Source of the DNA: Saturnia japonica
Taxonomy: Eukaryota; Arthropoda; Insecta; Lepidoptera; Saturniidae
NCBI GenBank assembly: GCA_033032175.1
Contig: CM065316.1
Span: forward strand, 4,620,115-4,684,114
Length of the DNA stretch: 64,000 nt
Direction of reading: 5' to 3'
Shown here: piece by piece, positions 44,601 through 56,630 of the stretch
Numbering within the stretch: the first letter of the stretch is position 1
How the letters are laid out: each line of letters starts with the position of its first letter
Notes under the pieces: generated by a model
Told to the model about the DNA's origin: nothing
The model's database searches: none
Seen by the model: only the letters and a program-made list of their open reading frames with translations
Translations under genes and position numbers: made by a program

Positions 44601-45202
44601 TAAACAAATAAACATTTTAAAAATATATGTATTTAAACCTTTACGTGCCTTTTCTGAGTAACCTACATTAGGTAGGTAAATGATTTTAGATAGGAAAAAA
44701 AACAAAGCATAATTTCTTTTTTTAACTAGAATGCTTTATTTTTGTTTTCTGACAGCGCAAATACTTGTATAAAAATTTACTATTTCAAGCTTATCACTGT
44801 TTGCCCATTGACCAGATATGCTTTGCATACTTTGTATGGTAACAAGGTTCGTTAATGACCATTTTAGATGCATCTGAGCGCGGCGCGATGCACTAACATT
44901 GACCCAATTGTTTCGTCCTTAGCCGTGGCATTGTAACAGTTTGGACCACATATAAACATTCGGTCCACGCGTCACCTTCATTAGCTAGCATTGTTATTGC
45001 TGTTATATCATTTTATTGGACTGTCTTTATTAATATTAATACATCCATTGTTGAAGCGCCCACACCATAGTCAAATTTTTGTCAGAACTAAATATGATAA
45101 CCAAAGTACTGTTTTTTTACGATATAAATGTGTGTGTGGAAATTTATTCTTTATGCTACCTATAAAACTTTGTGTTTTTGAGTTATACTTGAAAAAAAAA
45201 AC
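44601..45202. other. No recognisable feature
   Basis: AT-rich; two overlapping opposite-strand frames near 45.0-45.3 kb look like chance. Confidence 0.45.
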
Positions 45203-45460
45203 TTCTTTGGTACCTATATCAAAACAAAAATAACCTCGAAAATTTTTGTCCCGCGAGCCAACTACATGCATGAATATAATCATGCATGCATAATCAAGTA
45301 TATTAATTTTACTTCACATTTTATTTTCTTTTTTAATTCTTTAAAAATAATGTAAAATATATTCACATTATCATAATATTATTGATAGGATCAACTTCAT
45401 CATGCCATATCCGTCACATGATGCGCACGCAGCGTCAATTTTACTCTCTACTAAACGCAA
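45203..45460 (+). repeat. Repeat family D, copy 2
   Basis: GAAAATTTTTGTCCCGC and ATCAACTTCATCATGCC plus CGTCACATGATGCGCACGC match 19256-19500. Confidence 0.7.
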
Positions 45461-47289
45461 CCAAATAAGTACAATTTCCTGTTCCAGGTTAAAATCCAGA
45501 ATGGTTACATTTTTATATTTATTTTTTTTCTCTTCATGCTTGCTTTTATATAATTTCAGAAAATAAATAAGTCACGATACTTAAAGAAAACATAGATAAC
45601 ATTACTGGCAGTAATAATGATTTTTATGTTATTTTTAAATATTGAATATGATTTAATTTAATGAAAATATTCATGTGATTGTAATTTACTGAATTTATCT
45701 CCGGATGTATTATGAGATTTTTAAATAATATAGCATGCCAGTATAAATGCTTAAGTATAGTCTACTAAAACCTATATTAAACTGTATTGTGATTCAAGTA
45801 GTTTGGAAATTTTATGGTCACTAATAAATTTTTTTTTTATGTCTCGTATTTTATTCAATATAAGATAAGATGTTCCACTATATGTAAAATAGTTGTGTAA
45901 TATTTGTGACATTTACAGGTCTCTCGAAAACATCTAAAGTACGCTACTTTAATAATGAAAAAAAATCGAGAGACATCTATAAAATTAAATATCAATTTCA
46001 AAATATAAGTTTCAACTATCAAATGGTATCAATAAATTGTCTCTAAGACCCTAGAACTTAAAATAAATAAATTTTTGAACCGTTTTTTTTTTTATTCTTG
46101 AATGACCTTTTGTTTATATTTTTACCGAGTTTTTTTTTGTCTAGCATTCTTAAAACGTGTTAAATTAACGTATTTTCATGTGAGAAGTAATAAAAAAATT
46201 TTTTTGGGCCACCCTAAGAAATGTATTCTCTGCTAATAATTGTGTTGTTCCGGAACTCCAGATAGTTGAAATAGGTAAAGTGCTTAGTCCCATCGGTTGT
46301 TGTAATATTTACATAGTTTAATGTAGTTGCGTTAGCTGATAAAGTCATCAATCAATTCAACCGTCTCTTGTGACAATACTCAACCACAGAGGTTAATTTG
46401 TTTCAGTATCAATCAGAACTCGTTTGTCGTACGCCATTTATAGCGGCATGCCATCATCATAAGTTCAATTACTGTATTTAAATGATAAACAAAAATAGTA
46501 TTTTTTTATAGCAAGATAAAATGACGACTTTGTACAGCCGATTCGGCTTAGAGACGTTTTTACATAAGTAGTAGTTAGTGTACGGTCAACAAAGAAATAC
46601 TTATTATATTTTTATAGAAAAAGATTTAGTTAGTAGTTTACATATTAAACGTAATTTTTAATCATGAACTTCTTCAGTCCCAGACATTTAGTAGTCATCC
46701 TCATGCGATAAATTCCGATCGTTGATTATTATATTAATAATTTGTTATTTTCATTCAAATGTTACTTTTTAACTTACTGCACTGTTTTTATTACTCTTAG
46801 ACGGAAGTATTATTATTATATTGTTAAGACTATTAAAGTTTTAGTTGAAAAAAAAAAAAAAAACTATTTCTGATAGACTTTGATTTTCCGTGTCCGTACA
46901 ACGATTCCTAAGCAATAAAAACTCGAAATGTAATTTCAATATAATATGGCCAAATTGACGTGACCCTCGTCATATGTAACTATCCATGACTTTGGAAGAC
47001 CTTTAAAATTTAGACACACCGATGCAATAAAAAATATATTGTTTTATGATTTATTTATGACCGTACCAAGGTGCCTATTTGATTCCCTTGATCTGGATAG
47101 TATGTCTATATGTAAATTATTATCCGTAAACATTTCCATGACCATATATTTTGAATATTATGTTATATTTACGAATAAAATATGCGGAAAAAAGGAAATC
47201 TCCGATTTGATCACTGTAATGGGATTACGTAATTCTAAAACAGAGAGATTCTATAGAGAAGTAATGCACAGAGAAGCAACGATGGGTCT
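45461..47289. other. No gene recognised
   Basis: Very AT-rich with long A and T runs. The 92-codon frame at 47039-47317 runs into the SINE at 47290 and is not supported. Confidence 0.45.
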
Positions 47290-47580
47290 GTTGGTAGCTT
47301 GTGCGAACTCTGCGTGAATCGACGTGAGTTCGAGTCCCTGCAATGACCCTAACCTTTCGGTGAAGGGAAAAATCGTGATGAAACCATAGCATGGGGGTAG
47401 AGGACTTTTTCTGGTGACCCCTGGCTAGCTACCACCTTTAAGTTGAAAATCTGTCGCCAAACATCCGGTGTGTTCCGGCAGCTATACTTGAGAGCAACTC
47501 GTCCACTAGGCTTAGCGTGCTACTTATCTTAGGCCACGTCGTCACTTAAATTGCAAAATTGTGGCCATAACGCTAAGCCT
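47290..47580 (+). repeat. tRNA-derived SINE (Metulj-like), most complete copy
   Basis: Head with box B-like GAGTTCGAGTCCCTGC, then CGGTGAAGGGAAAAATCGTG, CTAGCTACCACCTTTAAGTT, GAAAATCTGTCGCC, TGTTCCGGCAGC and a tail CACTAGGCTTAGCGTGC. At least six fragments elsewhere in the window align to it. The Metulj name is from memory of butterfly repeats and is not confirmed. Confidence 0.65.
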
Positions 47581-47684
47581 ATAACGACAAAAACAAGAAA
47601 AAGAGAGGTCTCTTTGGAAATTTCTCTCTACTTGAGAGAGCCAAGTCAAGTAAACTTCATTTATAGTAGAACGCGGTTAAATAA

Positions 47685-47770
47685 CCTAGTGTTGTGTTCC
47701 TACGATGAGTAGGGTTTCTAAGGCTCGTTGGAAAAGGTTCAAGATTGGCAATGAGATTGTTGTTGTCGCT
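47685..47770 (-). repeat. Repeat family I, fragment
   Basis: GTTGTGTTCCTACGATGAGT and AGGGTTTCTAAGGCTC are the reverse complement of the GAAACCCTACTCACCGCAGG block at 43490. GTTCAAGATTGGCAATG next to it recalls family J. Confidence 0.5.
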
Positions 47771-47939
47771 AGTTATATAAAAAAGTCCTCTTTTTTCAGA
47801 GTGTTAAAAGGCTGTTAGAAAGCTGTTTAGAATTTAATGCACATGTAAAAATACTCAATCACCGAAGCTGTAACAAAATATTGATATAATAAAAAAAACA
47901 TCTATTAATATGAATATCAAAGAAGGCCCCTTCAGCCGA

Positions 47940-48180
47940 GACTGCGTAGAAAAACGGAAGAGACAGACACAATGTAGTCTTGGAGTGCAAAGAGCTAACT
48001 CAACCATGTTAAGAACCTTGGCACTCTGTGGAATTTTACAGAGGTCTTAAACAACTTAGTAGAAGATTTAGACTGGCAGGTTTGAAATGTGATACTATCG
48101 TGTAAAATAGGTGCTTGATGGCGAACTGATAGCGCTAAACCCGTGAAAGCCTGATAATACCTCAATAGAGTAGGAAACCC
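47940..48180 (+). pseudogene. Possible LINE C-terminal remnant
   Basis: One frame reads LECKELTQPC, stop, EPWHSVEFYRGLKQLSR and RLAGLKCDTIV, stop, preceded by ETDTM. A Cys/Glu-containing LEC tail after a T/ET.H-type segment is common at the C-terminus of LINE proteins. The evidence is thin. Confidence 0.25.
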
Positions 48181-48621
48181 GCGGTTGGAAGTGACATTTT
48201 TTTATTTTGCTTGTTTTGTACTTATTTATATTAAGTTGGCGTCGAGATTTATAAATAAATGAATAGTATATTTATTCTAATTTAAAAAGAGTTAAAGTCA
48301 ATAACATTTTTATTGAGATTTTTATTGTGAAATTAGATATGCGCGACTTTTAACCCCGTACTGGATATAGTGTCATAGTGCCTGGGAGTCTCATAGTAAA
48401 GTGGAAAAATAAAAACAAATATTTATTCAAAATCAGCATTCTTATTAAACACTAGCTGTGCTTATGGTTCCGCTAGTGTAGACTGCAGAATTATTTTTAT
48501 GAAGTTATCATGATATTTTTTTAGACAAGTATCAAGTATCTAAGGACTGAAACAAAAAAAATTAATCTACGCAGTAGTTTTAGCATGAAGCGTGCACTGA
48601 GGCAAACCTGTATCATTTTAT
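48181..48621. other. No gene; possible repeat end
   Basis: ACTAGCTGTGCTTATGGTTC at 48454 looks like an end of the Helitron-like family in reverse orientation. Nothing else. Confidence 0.35.
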
Positions 48622-49000
48622 CTATACATTATTAATACGTAAAGCAAAAGCTTTCTACCCCTTTTTGAGCGTATTGCGAGCACGGAAGACTGTGAGATTT
48701 GGCATGGTTAAGGTTTATATATTATGGAGAAGGAGCGCAGAAAGCTAAAATGTATCTATAATATCTTCTACTAATATATTAAATAAAATAAATTATTACT
48801 GCAAATCCTAACCCGACCAATGCCATTGAACTTAGACCCCCTAAAATATTGACATTGTCACTCAACGAAACGTGACAGCAAGTGATGTAGATAATAGTCA
48901 TTGTTTAGGTTCATGAATACTGAAAATGTCAAACAGAAAATAGTCTATGATCAAAGAGTCGCTGATCGAATTTGGACCTTAGGGCGATCGCTAGTTTATA
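48622..49000 (-). repeat. Repeat family A, copy 5 (full length)
   Basis: On the minus strand: CTAGCGATCGCCCTAAGG, TGATCATAGACTATTTTC, CACTTGCTGTCACGTTTCG, GGGTTAGGATTTGCAG, GGCTTTCTG-like text, ACTGTGAGATTTGGCATGG (plus strand) and an end at ACGTATTAATAATGTATAG. It defines the family limits. Confidence 0.8.
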
Positions 49001-50690
49001 TAAATGGATGTTACCTTACTTAACTGTACCAAATTAAATTTGTATTAAAAAAAAGAACAACGAAAATGTGCTAAACAAGCGTAGAACTCTAACAAAAAAA
49101 ACTTAAATAAGTAAATTATGTATTTAGTTTGTCTTAAAAATCATTCTGAATGTTCAGAGTCTAAGACTTGGCAAATGTAATATGATAATTTTGTAGACCA
49201 GATTTATATGTTTCGAGAACTTATAACTTACTATCCTGGCACTGAATCCAAACTTCTCTAGATTTGCTAGCAGAGTATGAAGACTGATCTGAAGATGAAG
49301 CAAAACTCTTCACCGCATTCGTCGTTGATAATTGCTTTTTTTATTTCCTCTCCTTTAAAACGTTTTTGTTTTCCTTATTATTACTCAATAAACGTTTTGA
49401 TCCTTTATTTTCCTTTGTTTCATGTCCCTTTATTTCTCTTCTAAAGGAAACTTCTCAGATGTATATGTTAGAATTCTTGATTTACATTTCCTTTTATTAG
49501 CTTGCTGTGACTTTCGCGGAGGAGCTTGTAGCGATACTATTTGGTAAGTTCTTAATAACACTGCTCCCGGGAATAGCATATATGCCAATTTTATGGAAAT
49601 TTTGTAACGTAAGGGAGTCAAAGTATTAAATTAATTGGACCAAGAATATTAATCATAGCAATAGCTGTAGGCATTGGGCAGCCTGCAAAACCTTGTGCTG
49701 TTTCACGCGACAACCAGCCCCCGTGACACTTAGAAAATTTTCCATTAAGATCATGTAACACTTATAAATCGCATAGCATCAATAAAAAAATTATTCATTT
49801 TAAACCTTAAGAAGCAACTTATGAACATCAAAACAGTCCAGTCATCGAGAAGAACCTGTAAGAAATTCAATCGGTCTTTTTTCTTTTTTTAACTGTACAA
49901 TAATGTTAACATAATATAATTATCTATTTTTTATAGTATGATGCCAATATTTAGATTTCACAACTAAACAGGTTAACGTAATAATTAAATGTATAATTAT
50001 TTCGAATAAATCATAGTTCACTATACAAAACCCTTTATGGAGTAGATCACCGTAAATAAATATTCTAATATACTACAAAAGTAATTTGCGATTTAAAAAA
50101 AACTTTCATATAAAGATTAGCAAATAGTTTCTGCAAACTCTTTCAGTAACTTCTTCTATGAAACGGCTAACTTCGTACGATTAAAAATCAAATTACAAGC
50201 CAAAGTTGAGCAACTTTGAAAAACAATGTAGACAAAACACTTAGGACTTTGAAAGGATCGGATCAAATATATTATAGCTTTAACCAATTATGCCATTAAA
50301 CTATACATTAATAATTAACGGCCTTTCAAGAATTTTCACGGCTGTAATTGATAAAAAGGGTGTTAATTAATCTATCTTATATTAAATAATATACTTATCC
50401 ATTGTTAGATAAATTATCCCCAAAATGACTGGTTGGCGACTAACTATGAGCATCGAAAAGTAGCTATTATAGCGACTAAAATATATTATTAATACAATAA
50501 TACAAGCAACAGGTAAGCTCGTCTGTTGCTGTCACAGCCGGATCGCGCTATTCTTGATCTCAAAACATTTTGTTTTACGTAGGGAAACCCTCCTGTAACA
50601 ATTGTCTTCCCGTTCAGCGAAGACTAACCACTACAATGGGAACTCCCTAATAAGCTTATTTAATGATCCAATCTAATCTTGCAGTGTAAT
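49001..50690. other. No gene recognised
   Basis: AT-rich; a 63-codon minus-strand frame at 49430-49621 lacks recognisable content. Confidence 0.45.
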
Positions 50691-50758
50691 AAGGAATCAG
50701 GTATGCAGGATCCGATCAAGGAAGAATTGTCAATCCGATCACCTGCAACGCAACGTCA

Positions 50759-50849
50759 GCGTAGTTTAGCTTCAGTAGCCGTTCGTATAGTCAAACCTAC
50801 AAATGATTTGAAAGGTCGCGGGTTCAATCCCCGCACATAGCTTTTTTTT
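50759..50849 (+). repeat. tRNA-like sequence with pol III-type terminator (SINE head)
   Basis: Box A-like TAGCTTCAGTAG (about 50767) and a clean box B GGTTCAATCCC (50821-50831) lie about 44 bases apart, followed by CCGCACATAGC and eight T. The acceptor and anticodon arms do not pair convincingly, so a tRNA-derived SINE or tRNA pseudogene is likelier than a tRNA gene. Confidence 0.5.
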
Positions 50850-51079
50850 AATGGTTTTCACTAGTATTCTAAAAATAGATTATTTTAAACATATATTTCA
50901 TTGTTATTTTTACAAAACAATCGATACTAACGAATTTACAAACAATCGGTTCCTGTTATATTACAATTTTATACGATCATAATGTATTAAAATAAAGCAA
51001 AATATTACTCATAGAAAAAAAGACACAGCTGTGACTACTACAGTCACAACAAATATTACTTTTTATAGTTTCAACAGTG
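50850..51079. other. No recognisable feature
   Basis: AT-rich. Confidence 0.4.
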
Positions 51080-51690
51080 TCAGCGCCATAACAACTTACG
51101 TACGCATCTCTCAACGTTCGTTTTCCAACTGAGGTAGCAACATAATATTGTAGCTTTTAGGGTTTGGGGCCGGAATGGCAGTGATGTGTAATAAGAAGAA
51201 CGATCCTGCGGCCATGCCTCCGCTGCCCTCCCCCCGGAAATCTGTTCCGGTAGATCGGACTGTGAAATAACCCCTTTAGCCATTCTCTCCCTCCTCCACC
51301 CGTCTGCACTTAATTTTTTAACATGTCTTTCTACCTAAGTGATTTTAAAGAAGGAAGGTTTTCTTCCTCCACCATTCATGATTTAAAAAAAGGCTTTCTT
51401 CCCTTTAATTTAAGACGGTTTTATTATTTATTCCAACGGTAACAAGGAGAATATACTTCCTACTTGCCTAGTTAGCGAGTCCTGTTTTGCTCCATCCAAT
51501 AGCCCCTCTGGTAAAGTAGAGGGATATTGAGAGTAGCGCCGTCAGTCAGATATCTACCAATAGCCAGAATCGTTGACTTTGCTAGGAGTGCACCACATGA
51601 ACGTTACTGACATCGCACTCTAAGTTCAACCCTGACCGAATCTCATCTAGTATTTCGCTGTGGATTCAACCGACCAGATCTGACATAATA
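51080..51690. other. GC-rich block, possible retroelement remnant
   Basis: Composition is unlike the flanks: CCTCCGCTGCCCTCCCCCC, TCTGTTCCGGTAGATCGGAC, CCATTCTCTCCCTCCTCC. A minus-strand frame 51283-51080 (ISGGRAAEAWPQDRSSYYT) is open for 67 codons. It could be the UTR or LTR of a retroelement, or part of a host gene leader. No ends or motifs settle this. Confidence 0.3.
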
Positions 51691-51822
51691 ACCATTCCAA
51701 AAAAAAAAAAAAGTTACTGGTGTTTGGCTGAGAAATTATGTAAGTTTAAGTCTTAACCAATCCTAGACAACATTTGTCAAACATTGTTTTGCAGTAAGCC
51801 TTGGCCAAATAACTTCTTACAT

Positions 51823-52050
51823 ATCATCACGCCTGTATGGGTTATGTAGAGATGTACACCCGGGTATTTTTTTAGGTTCCATGTAATATAGGGAGAGCCT
51901 ATTACCAATAAATCGGGCACAAAGCCAAACTTTGAACTGTTACTGAGATTGTCATAAAAAAAACCAGTAACACTTTGCTCGACCTGGGAATCGAACCCAG
52001 GAACTCGAGCATAGCAGACGCGCTTAGGACCACTAGACTAATAGGGTAGT
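51823..52050 (-). repeat. tRNA-derived SINE, family 1, copy 3
   Basis: Minus-strand box A-like CTAGTGGTCCTAAGCGCG and box B region CCTGGGTTCGATTCCCAGG; body blocks TTATTGGTAATAGGCTC and ACATGGAACCTAAAAAA match copies 1 and 2. Confidence 0.8.
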
Positions 52051-52699
52051 GTGTTTTCGTTATTTTTCTACCTATAAAATCTGTTTGAAATTAATTTACT
52101 ACATCTGACATAAAGTGTGGTTAACGGTAATTAATTATTCCATAATATCTGATAATAACACAAATTCTTTAATGGTAACCTGTAACAATTGTAATTTTAT
52201 AAAGTGTAATTTTTATTAACTATGTATTTTTTATTGAATGATTGTTGTCAACCCTAAATGAAAAATTAAAACTATTTTTAGACAGATGGCACTGATAGCT
52301 ACACATTAAAAAATGAGTTTAAATTTGGAACGTGGGATATTCGTAACTGTTTTATTTATGATAGCAGAGGTGTGGTTCTGACCAAATAGTACGGCCTTAA
52401 ACATGGCATTGCCGCAAACATACTCATATTAATCACCGAAACTGTACTGTCCTTAGATAATAAACACTTTGTCTATATAGGAACTGCATTAGCGGAAAGT
52501 TTCCTATTTGTATGGCGGCGCTAACAGAGGCCATATGAAGGCCAGACGCGTCTAGTTGTCAGTCTGTTCAGACCCGCATATGTTAAATGTTCTAGGTATG
52601 TTTTATAGTAGGAAATACTGTGACTTGATTTATGATATCATGATTTTAAAATACACAGGTAGCACACAGATAAATCTCATAAGAATCTTTACTTGGAGC
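52051..52699. other. No gene recognised
   Basis: AT-rich. A 96-codon frame from 52556 continues into family J and is not supported. Confidence 0.4.
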
Positions 52700-52905
52700 A
52701 GCCCGACTAGTGAAATAAGTCTACACTCTACCACACAGAACTTGTGTTATGTTCTTGAGGTGAACAGGGCTTCCAGAGCTCCAGAAGAACGGGTTCAAGA
52801 ACGGCAACGCACCTCTAGTGTTCCAAGCATACATAGGCTAAGGTAACCGTAATATTAGGTGAACCGTACACTTATTTGCCACTTTAGTTACGAATTAAAA
52901 AAATG
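52700..52905 (+). repeat. Repeat family J (SINE-like)
   Basis: AACAGGGCTTCCAGAGCTCC, GGGTTCAAGAACGGCAACGC, CACCTCTAGTGTTCC, GCATACATAGGCTA, AGGTGAACCGTACAC and TTTGCCACTTTAGTTA form the pattern of a repeat I recall as common in lepidopteran genomes. Only a trace of a second copy (47735) is visible here. Confidence 0.5.
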
Positions 52906-53039
52906 TTTATATCTGCCATAGCGGCATAGACTTGACACGTTCAGGGATCGATCGCTATATATCCAGTAATCAAGCGGAGTGGGTAGACAATCTCAATACA
53001 TGTTAAGTGACAGTATGCTTTAAAATTATAATACACTAA

Positions 53040-53150
53040 GTTTAGTGAAATTGGCACAAAAGTATATCTGCCGAAACATACTCATAGGTGTCTGCATTAG
53101 ATTTATAACTTGAGGGTGGTAGCTATTCAGGGGGATATTATTTTCATATC
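53040..53150 (-). repeat. SINE fragment (Metulj-like)
   Basis: CTGCCGAAACATACTCATAG and ATAACTTGAGGGTGGTAGC are the reverse complement of blocks at 47430-47480. Confidence 0.45.
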
Positions 53151-53236
53151 GTTTCATTAACATATATCGAACAACGCGCTGTTCCACTACATTACCACTA
53201 CAGTCCACCACTACCACTACAACTAAGCCGTCATAG

Positions 53237-53735
53237 TTTTTAGACTAACTAGAACCGCTGACGGCTTTTACAGCACCACCGGGGCTGGTGGCGAGCGCTT
53301 AAGGCGCTCAGCCGTGAAAGCATTGTAACATGCTCTATTAAGGGTGCCAAAGTGACCGAAGCCTCGGCTTGAGCTGATGCCTTGATTGCAAAAAAGGCCC
53401 GATCTGACTAATTCCCTATCTGTAGAAAATTCGAGCTAAACTAACACATACATATATACATGTCCCTGCCTCCTGGGAGGAAGGAAGGGACATTTTTATA
53501 TGTATTTAGTATTCTGTAAATATGGTCGAAACATCGTAAAAAAAAATAGGTCACTTACAGAACCCATGTACCTGTGCGGTGTGCACGTATGTATGAACAT
53601 ATTATGTGTAATGATATATGTGGGTTTCTAGTGATTACAAGTACATTGTCACTTATATCTTGTACTGCCAGACTCAAGGGCTTCACTCCGAGGAACGGAC
53701 CTAGGCTAGGGAGGACGTGATGGGTGCCATCATTG
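53237..53735 (-). mobile_element. Jockey-type 3' end, copy 3
   Basis: Minus-strand reading begins at the last ORF2 codons, runs through CCTAGGTCCGTTCCTCGG, the 3'-UTR hairpin, and CTTCGGTCACTTTGGCACCC to a short A tail (TTTTT at 53237-53241 on plus). The flanks GCCGTCAT (53230) and GCCATCAT (53735) may be a decayed target duplication. Old, with small deletions. Confidence 0.85.
53448..53506 (-). promoter_or_regulatory. Jockey 3' UTR hairpin, second copy
   Basis: In element orientation ATACATATA pairs with TATATGTAT and GTCCC with GGGAC around CTTCCTCC..GGAGG. Against 16753-16812, C-G became T-A in the outer stem and T-A became C-G in the inner stem, both sides changing together. Confidence 0.6.
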
Positions 53736-54017
53736 CATAAAATATATCATCTATACTATAGTATTTTAAAGCTAAAGAAATTGTTTGTTTTTTTTTTTTT
53801 GTTTATTTATTTAAGACTTCTTCTTCCTAACTTGGCAGCCGGTCCTTTTTAATGAAGACCATTTTTGCCATTATCACTCGATAACTTTATAGTGTCATGT
53901 GTTATGACGATTCAGTATCCTAACAAGATGGTGGCTCCCTTGTTAGAACTTTCTAGGAAGATTTTGTGGGAAATATTTAAGGAATGGGAATATTTATAAT
54001 GCACTTCAATTAAGCAC
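53736..54017. other. No recognisable feature
   Basis: AT-rich with a T-run. Confidence 0.4.
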
Positions 54018-54140
54018 AAAAACCAAACTATATCACGCAAAACGCCGCTAATATTACATAATATACAGGGTACAAAAACCTAAGTTAATGAATTAAAAAT
54101 AAAAACCACAACATGCCACTTCAAGATCCCGCCAAAAAAA
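54018..54140 (+). repeat. Repeat family E head, second copy
   Basis: AAACTATATCACGCAAAACG, CTAATATTACATA, AACCACAACATGCC and AAGATCCCGCCAAAAA match 35216-35330. Confidence 0.65.
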
Positions 54141-54154
54141 AAAACATATTTAAA

Positions 54155-54365
54155 ACTTAAAAAAAGGAGGACGTTCTCAATTCGATTTTTGTTCAGCCAT
54201 AACGATAGCATAGTCATATGACCCGATTTAGATAATCCTTTTTTCATTAGGGTACCTCAAGGATGGTCCCATTTTAATTTCACTAGCATCGGACCTTCGT
54301 CTTCAAAGATACACCTGGGAACTCATCAAAACCATTGAAGTTGATTTTCATCTTTTCTTAAATAT
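54155..54365 (+). repeat. Repeat family F, copy 3
   Basis: AGGAGGACGTTCTCAATTCG, GACCCGATTTAGATAATCC, CGGACCTTCGTCTTCAAAG and ACCATTGAAGTTGATTTTC match the other three copies. Confidence 0.65.
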
Positions 54366-54559
54366 TGTCTTGTTGTTTAATTTTTTTTAAAGCGGTTATC
54401 ACTGAATCTACAATGTGACTTACATTAGAAGTTAAGAGAACTAGAATTTTAAAGGACGTTTGTAGAACTTAATGCTGCGATCTTAGGAAGCGAAGCAGTA
54501 ATGATGAATGCTAAGCAATATGGTAAACTGTAGCTAAGAACGGGAAGTGATAAGAATGA
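54366..54559. other. No recognisable feature
   Basis: Nothing recognised. Confidence 0.4.
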
Positions 54560-54642
54560 CTATACGGGTGCGTTTGCGGCGGTGCGGTGCAGAGTTACTG
54601 GAATAAGTTTTACACGGGTAAAACCGTACGGTACAGCTAGAA
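54560..54642 (+). mobile_element. Helitron-like 3' terminus
   Basis: ACGGGTAAAACCGT hairpin followed after eight bases by GCTAG, the same layout as at 8440-8473. The bases before it, CTATACGGGTGCGTTTGCGG, resemble 62396-62420. Confidence 0.4.
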
Positions 54643-55117
54643 TGTAGGCAGGTAGATGCACACGGAATTGCTTTCGTCATACTTAATGAAAATCTACACA
54701 GACAGACTACTACAGTAAAACATAAGTGTGGCCAAGGTCGACATTCGATTTGCTATGCAACGCCTTCAAACAAGACAAATCTCTGATATTGTTTGTAATA
54801 TCCCGTCAATATGCGTTGCCAAGCTTCGTTTTCACGATTTGCATACATTATCCAATTGTATGGTCTTTCGTATACATAATATTTTGTGATTTCTTGAGGT
54901 CAAGGTCAGCAAACAGTATTGACAATGTTTCTTTTGTTTCTTTTTGCATATCACATTAAACTAAAGCATATACATGGAATAAGTTCTGCGATATTAAAAT
55001 TTCAATGTTAAAATTTTATATAGATACTATAATTAATATCGCATGATAAATGTATAAATTTCGAGATAATTACTGTTAATTTTCAAAATTTATATTATTT
55101 ATTATAGAAAACGTTAA
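54643..55117. other. No recognisable feature
   Basis: A 77-codon frame at 54726-54959 is Phe/Ile/Ser-rich with no recognisable content. Confidence 0.4.
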
Positions 55118-55303
55118 AGAAATTCCATAAATAAATCCATATCTAGTTTTATCAGCTCTCAGCTCAGCTTAATTTCTTCAACCAACTCTTCACTAAGCCG
55201 CTATCAACTCACCCGTGTAGCTTTATACATCTTACTTGCCTGTACCTTGCCAGATTACTTGACATTCATGTTTGTTGCTCCATTCCTTAAGGCTGAAGCA
55301 TGA
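55118..55303 (+). CDS. Unidentified 61-codon open frame before AATAAA
   Basis: Open from an in-frame TAA at 55115-55117 to TGA at 55301-55303. It reads SSTNSSLSRYQLTRVALYIL, then LACTLPDYLTFMFVAPFLKA, which looks protein-like with a hydrophobic segment, and AATAAAG follows about 25 bases later. It could be a last exon with a very short 3' UTR. Alternatively, the combination CTTCAATAAAG just downstream suggests the R region of an LTR. No ATG at a sensible place and no strong acceptor. Not recognised. Confidence 0.25.
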   Translation, partial: RNSINKSISSFISSQLSLISSTNSSLSRYQLTRVALYILLACTLPDYLTFMFVAPFLKAEA

Positions 55304-55935
55304 ACTTATATAGCCTGTAACCTTCTTCAATAAAGAGGCTATAATAATAAAGATCTTTTTTAATTGTAGATACTGATAGATCCAGAGATAAGCGCATTCA
55401 TACAAACAATCTCTTGGGCTTTATATTATAAGTGTAAATTGTACTTAAAGCCTAATTAAAATATTACTAAACATAATACATTTAGTACAAGAATCTGATA
55501 ATATTAATTGAGTATTATATGTAATTGTTTATAATGTTACTTAGAAAGAGCTTTATCGATTTGGATGCAATTTGATTTTTCGATAATTTTTATCTCGTTA
55601 TGTTTTTTTGGCAAAGCTCTAGGCAAAACTCGTTTGCCCAGATATTGCATTCCAATTATGGATCAATAAGCTGCAAAATTCAATAAATATAGTATACTTT
55701 AATAATATTACGAAAGCTTAACAAAATCTATAGAAAAAAGCCCGTACGATGAACCTGCCATTATAGAAAATAAATTCATAAAAATATAACCGGAACATTG
55801 TCACTCCATCATTGATATAACATTGAAGATGCACTCGCCCTACTTAGGTGTGAACTTGACCAACTGAAGTTAACCATATGTGAGATGACTAATGAGTTAG
55901 TAGGAGCACCATGCTTCTGAATGGATTTGTTCTTA
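55304..55935. other. No recognisable feature
   Basis: AT-rich. Confidence 0.45.
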
Positions 55936-56125
55936 ATCGACTTCATAAAAAGGAGGAGGTTTTCAATTCGATTCTATTTTTTTTTTAATGGATATTTAAC
56001 CATAACTTTTTTGTTTATGAACCGATTTAGATGTTTTGTTTGTTCATTGTTATTAGACTTTTGACTTCGAAGATAAACCAGGAAACACCTCAAAATCATT
56101 TAAGTTCTTTTTTTTTAATTGTCTT
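55936..56125 (+). repeat. Repeat family F, copy 4
   Basis: ATAAAAAGGAGGAGGTTTTC, AATTCGATTCTATTTT, ATGAACCGATTTAGATG, GACTTCGAAGATAAACCAGG and CTCAAAATCATTTAAG define the family best. Confidence 0.7.
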
Positions 56126-56529
56126 GTTTTTGAGGTACAGTACGGTTCTGCTATAAAATTTTAATAGGTTATAACTTTTTTTAAGTTTTGATAAAAATCT
56201 ACGCTATTGAAGTTGCTCACTGGTTATCTTATTTTATTGTTGTGAAGATAGTCAATTAGTCACATTTGATGTTATGTACCATATAACACCTATTGTTTAC
56301 TATTCAAAGAAGTATAACGTCTAACGTGCGTGCATAAGTAGGTACATATATCCAGTTGTTTTTTTTTTCTGTTCATTCTCGTTAAAAGTTTGATCAGACT
56401 TTATAATTGCATTCAACTTTAATAAAAACAGTATCATATTATATTTAGTAAATCTTCCAGTCTGAAATAAGCTCTCTGACGCTGACTTGAAGGGTTTGAA
56501 TGCAGTTCAATAGCACGCATGTCATAAAA
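56126..56529. other. No recognisable feature
   Basis: AT-rich. Confidence 0.45.
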
Positions 56530-56630
56530 CAGATGTATGGATTTAGATCTCTCGGTGGTCGCTGTTGTGTTTGGATTGTGCTTTGCTTACCATCAGGGAC
56601 AGTACCGTCAATTTGCTCAGATATTTAAAA
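56530..56630 (+). repeat. Repeat family H, copy 4
   Basis: AGATCTCTCGGTGGTCGCTG, CTTACCATCAGGGACAGTAC and CGTCAATTTGCTCAG. Confidence 0.65.

Noticed and set aside
52556..52846. 96-codon frame as a gene
   Set aside because: Its second half is repeat family J.
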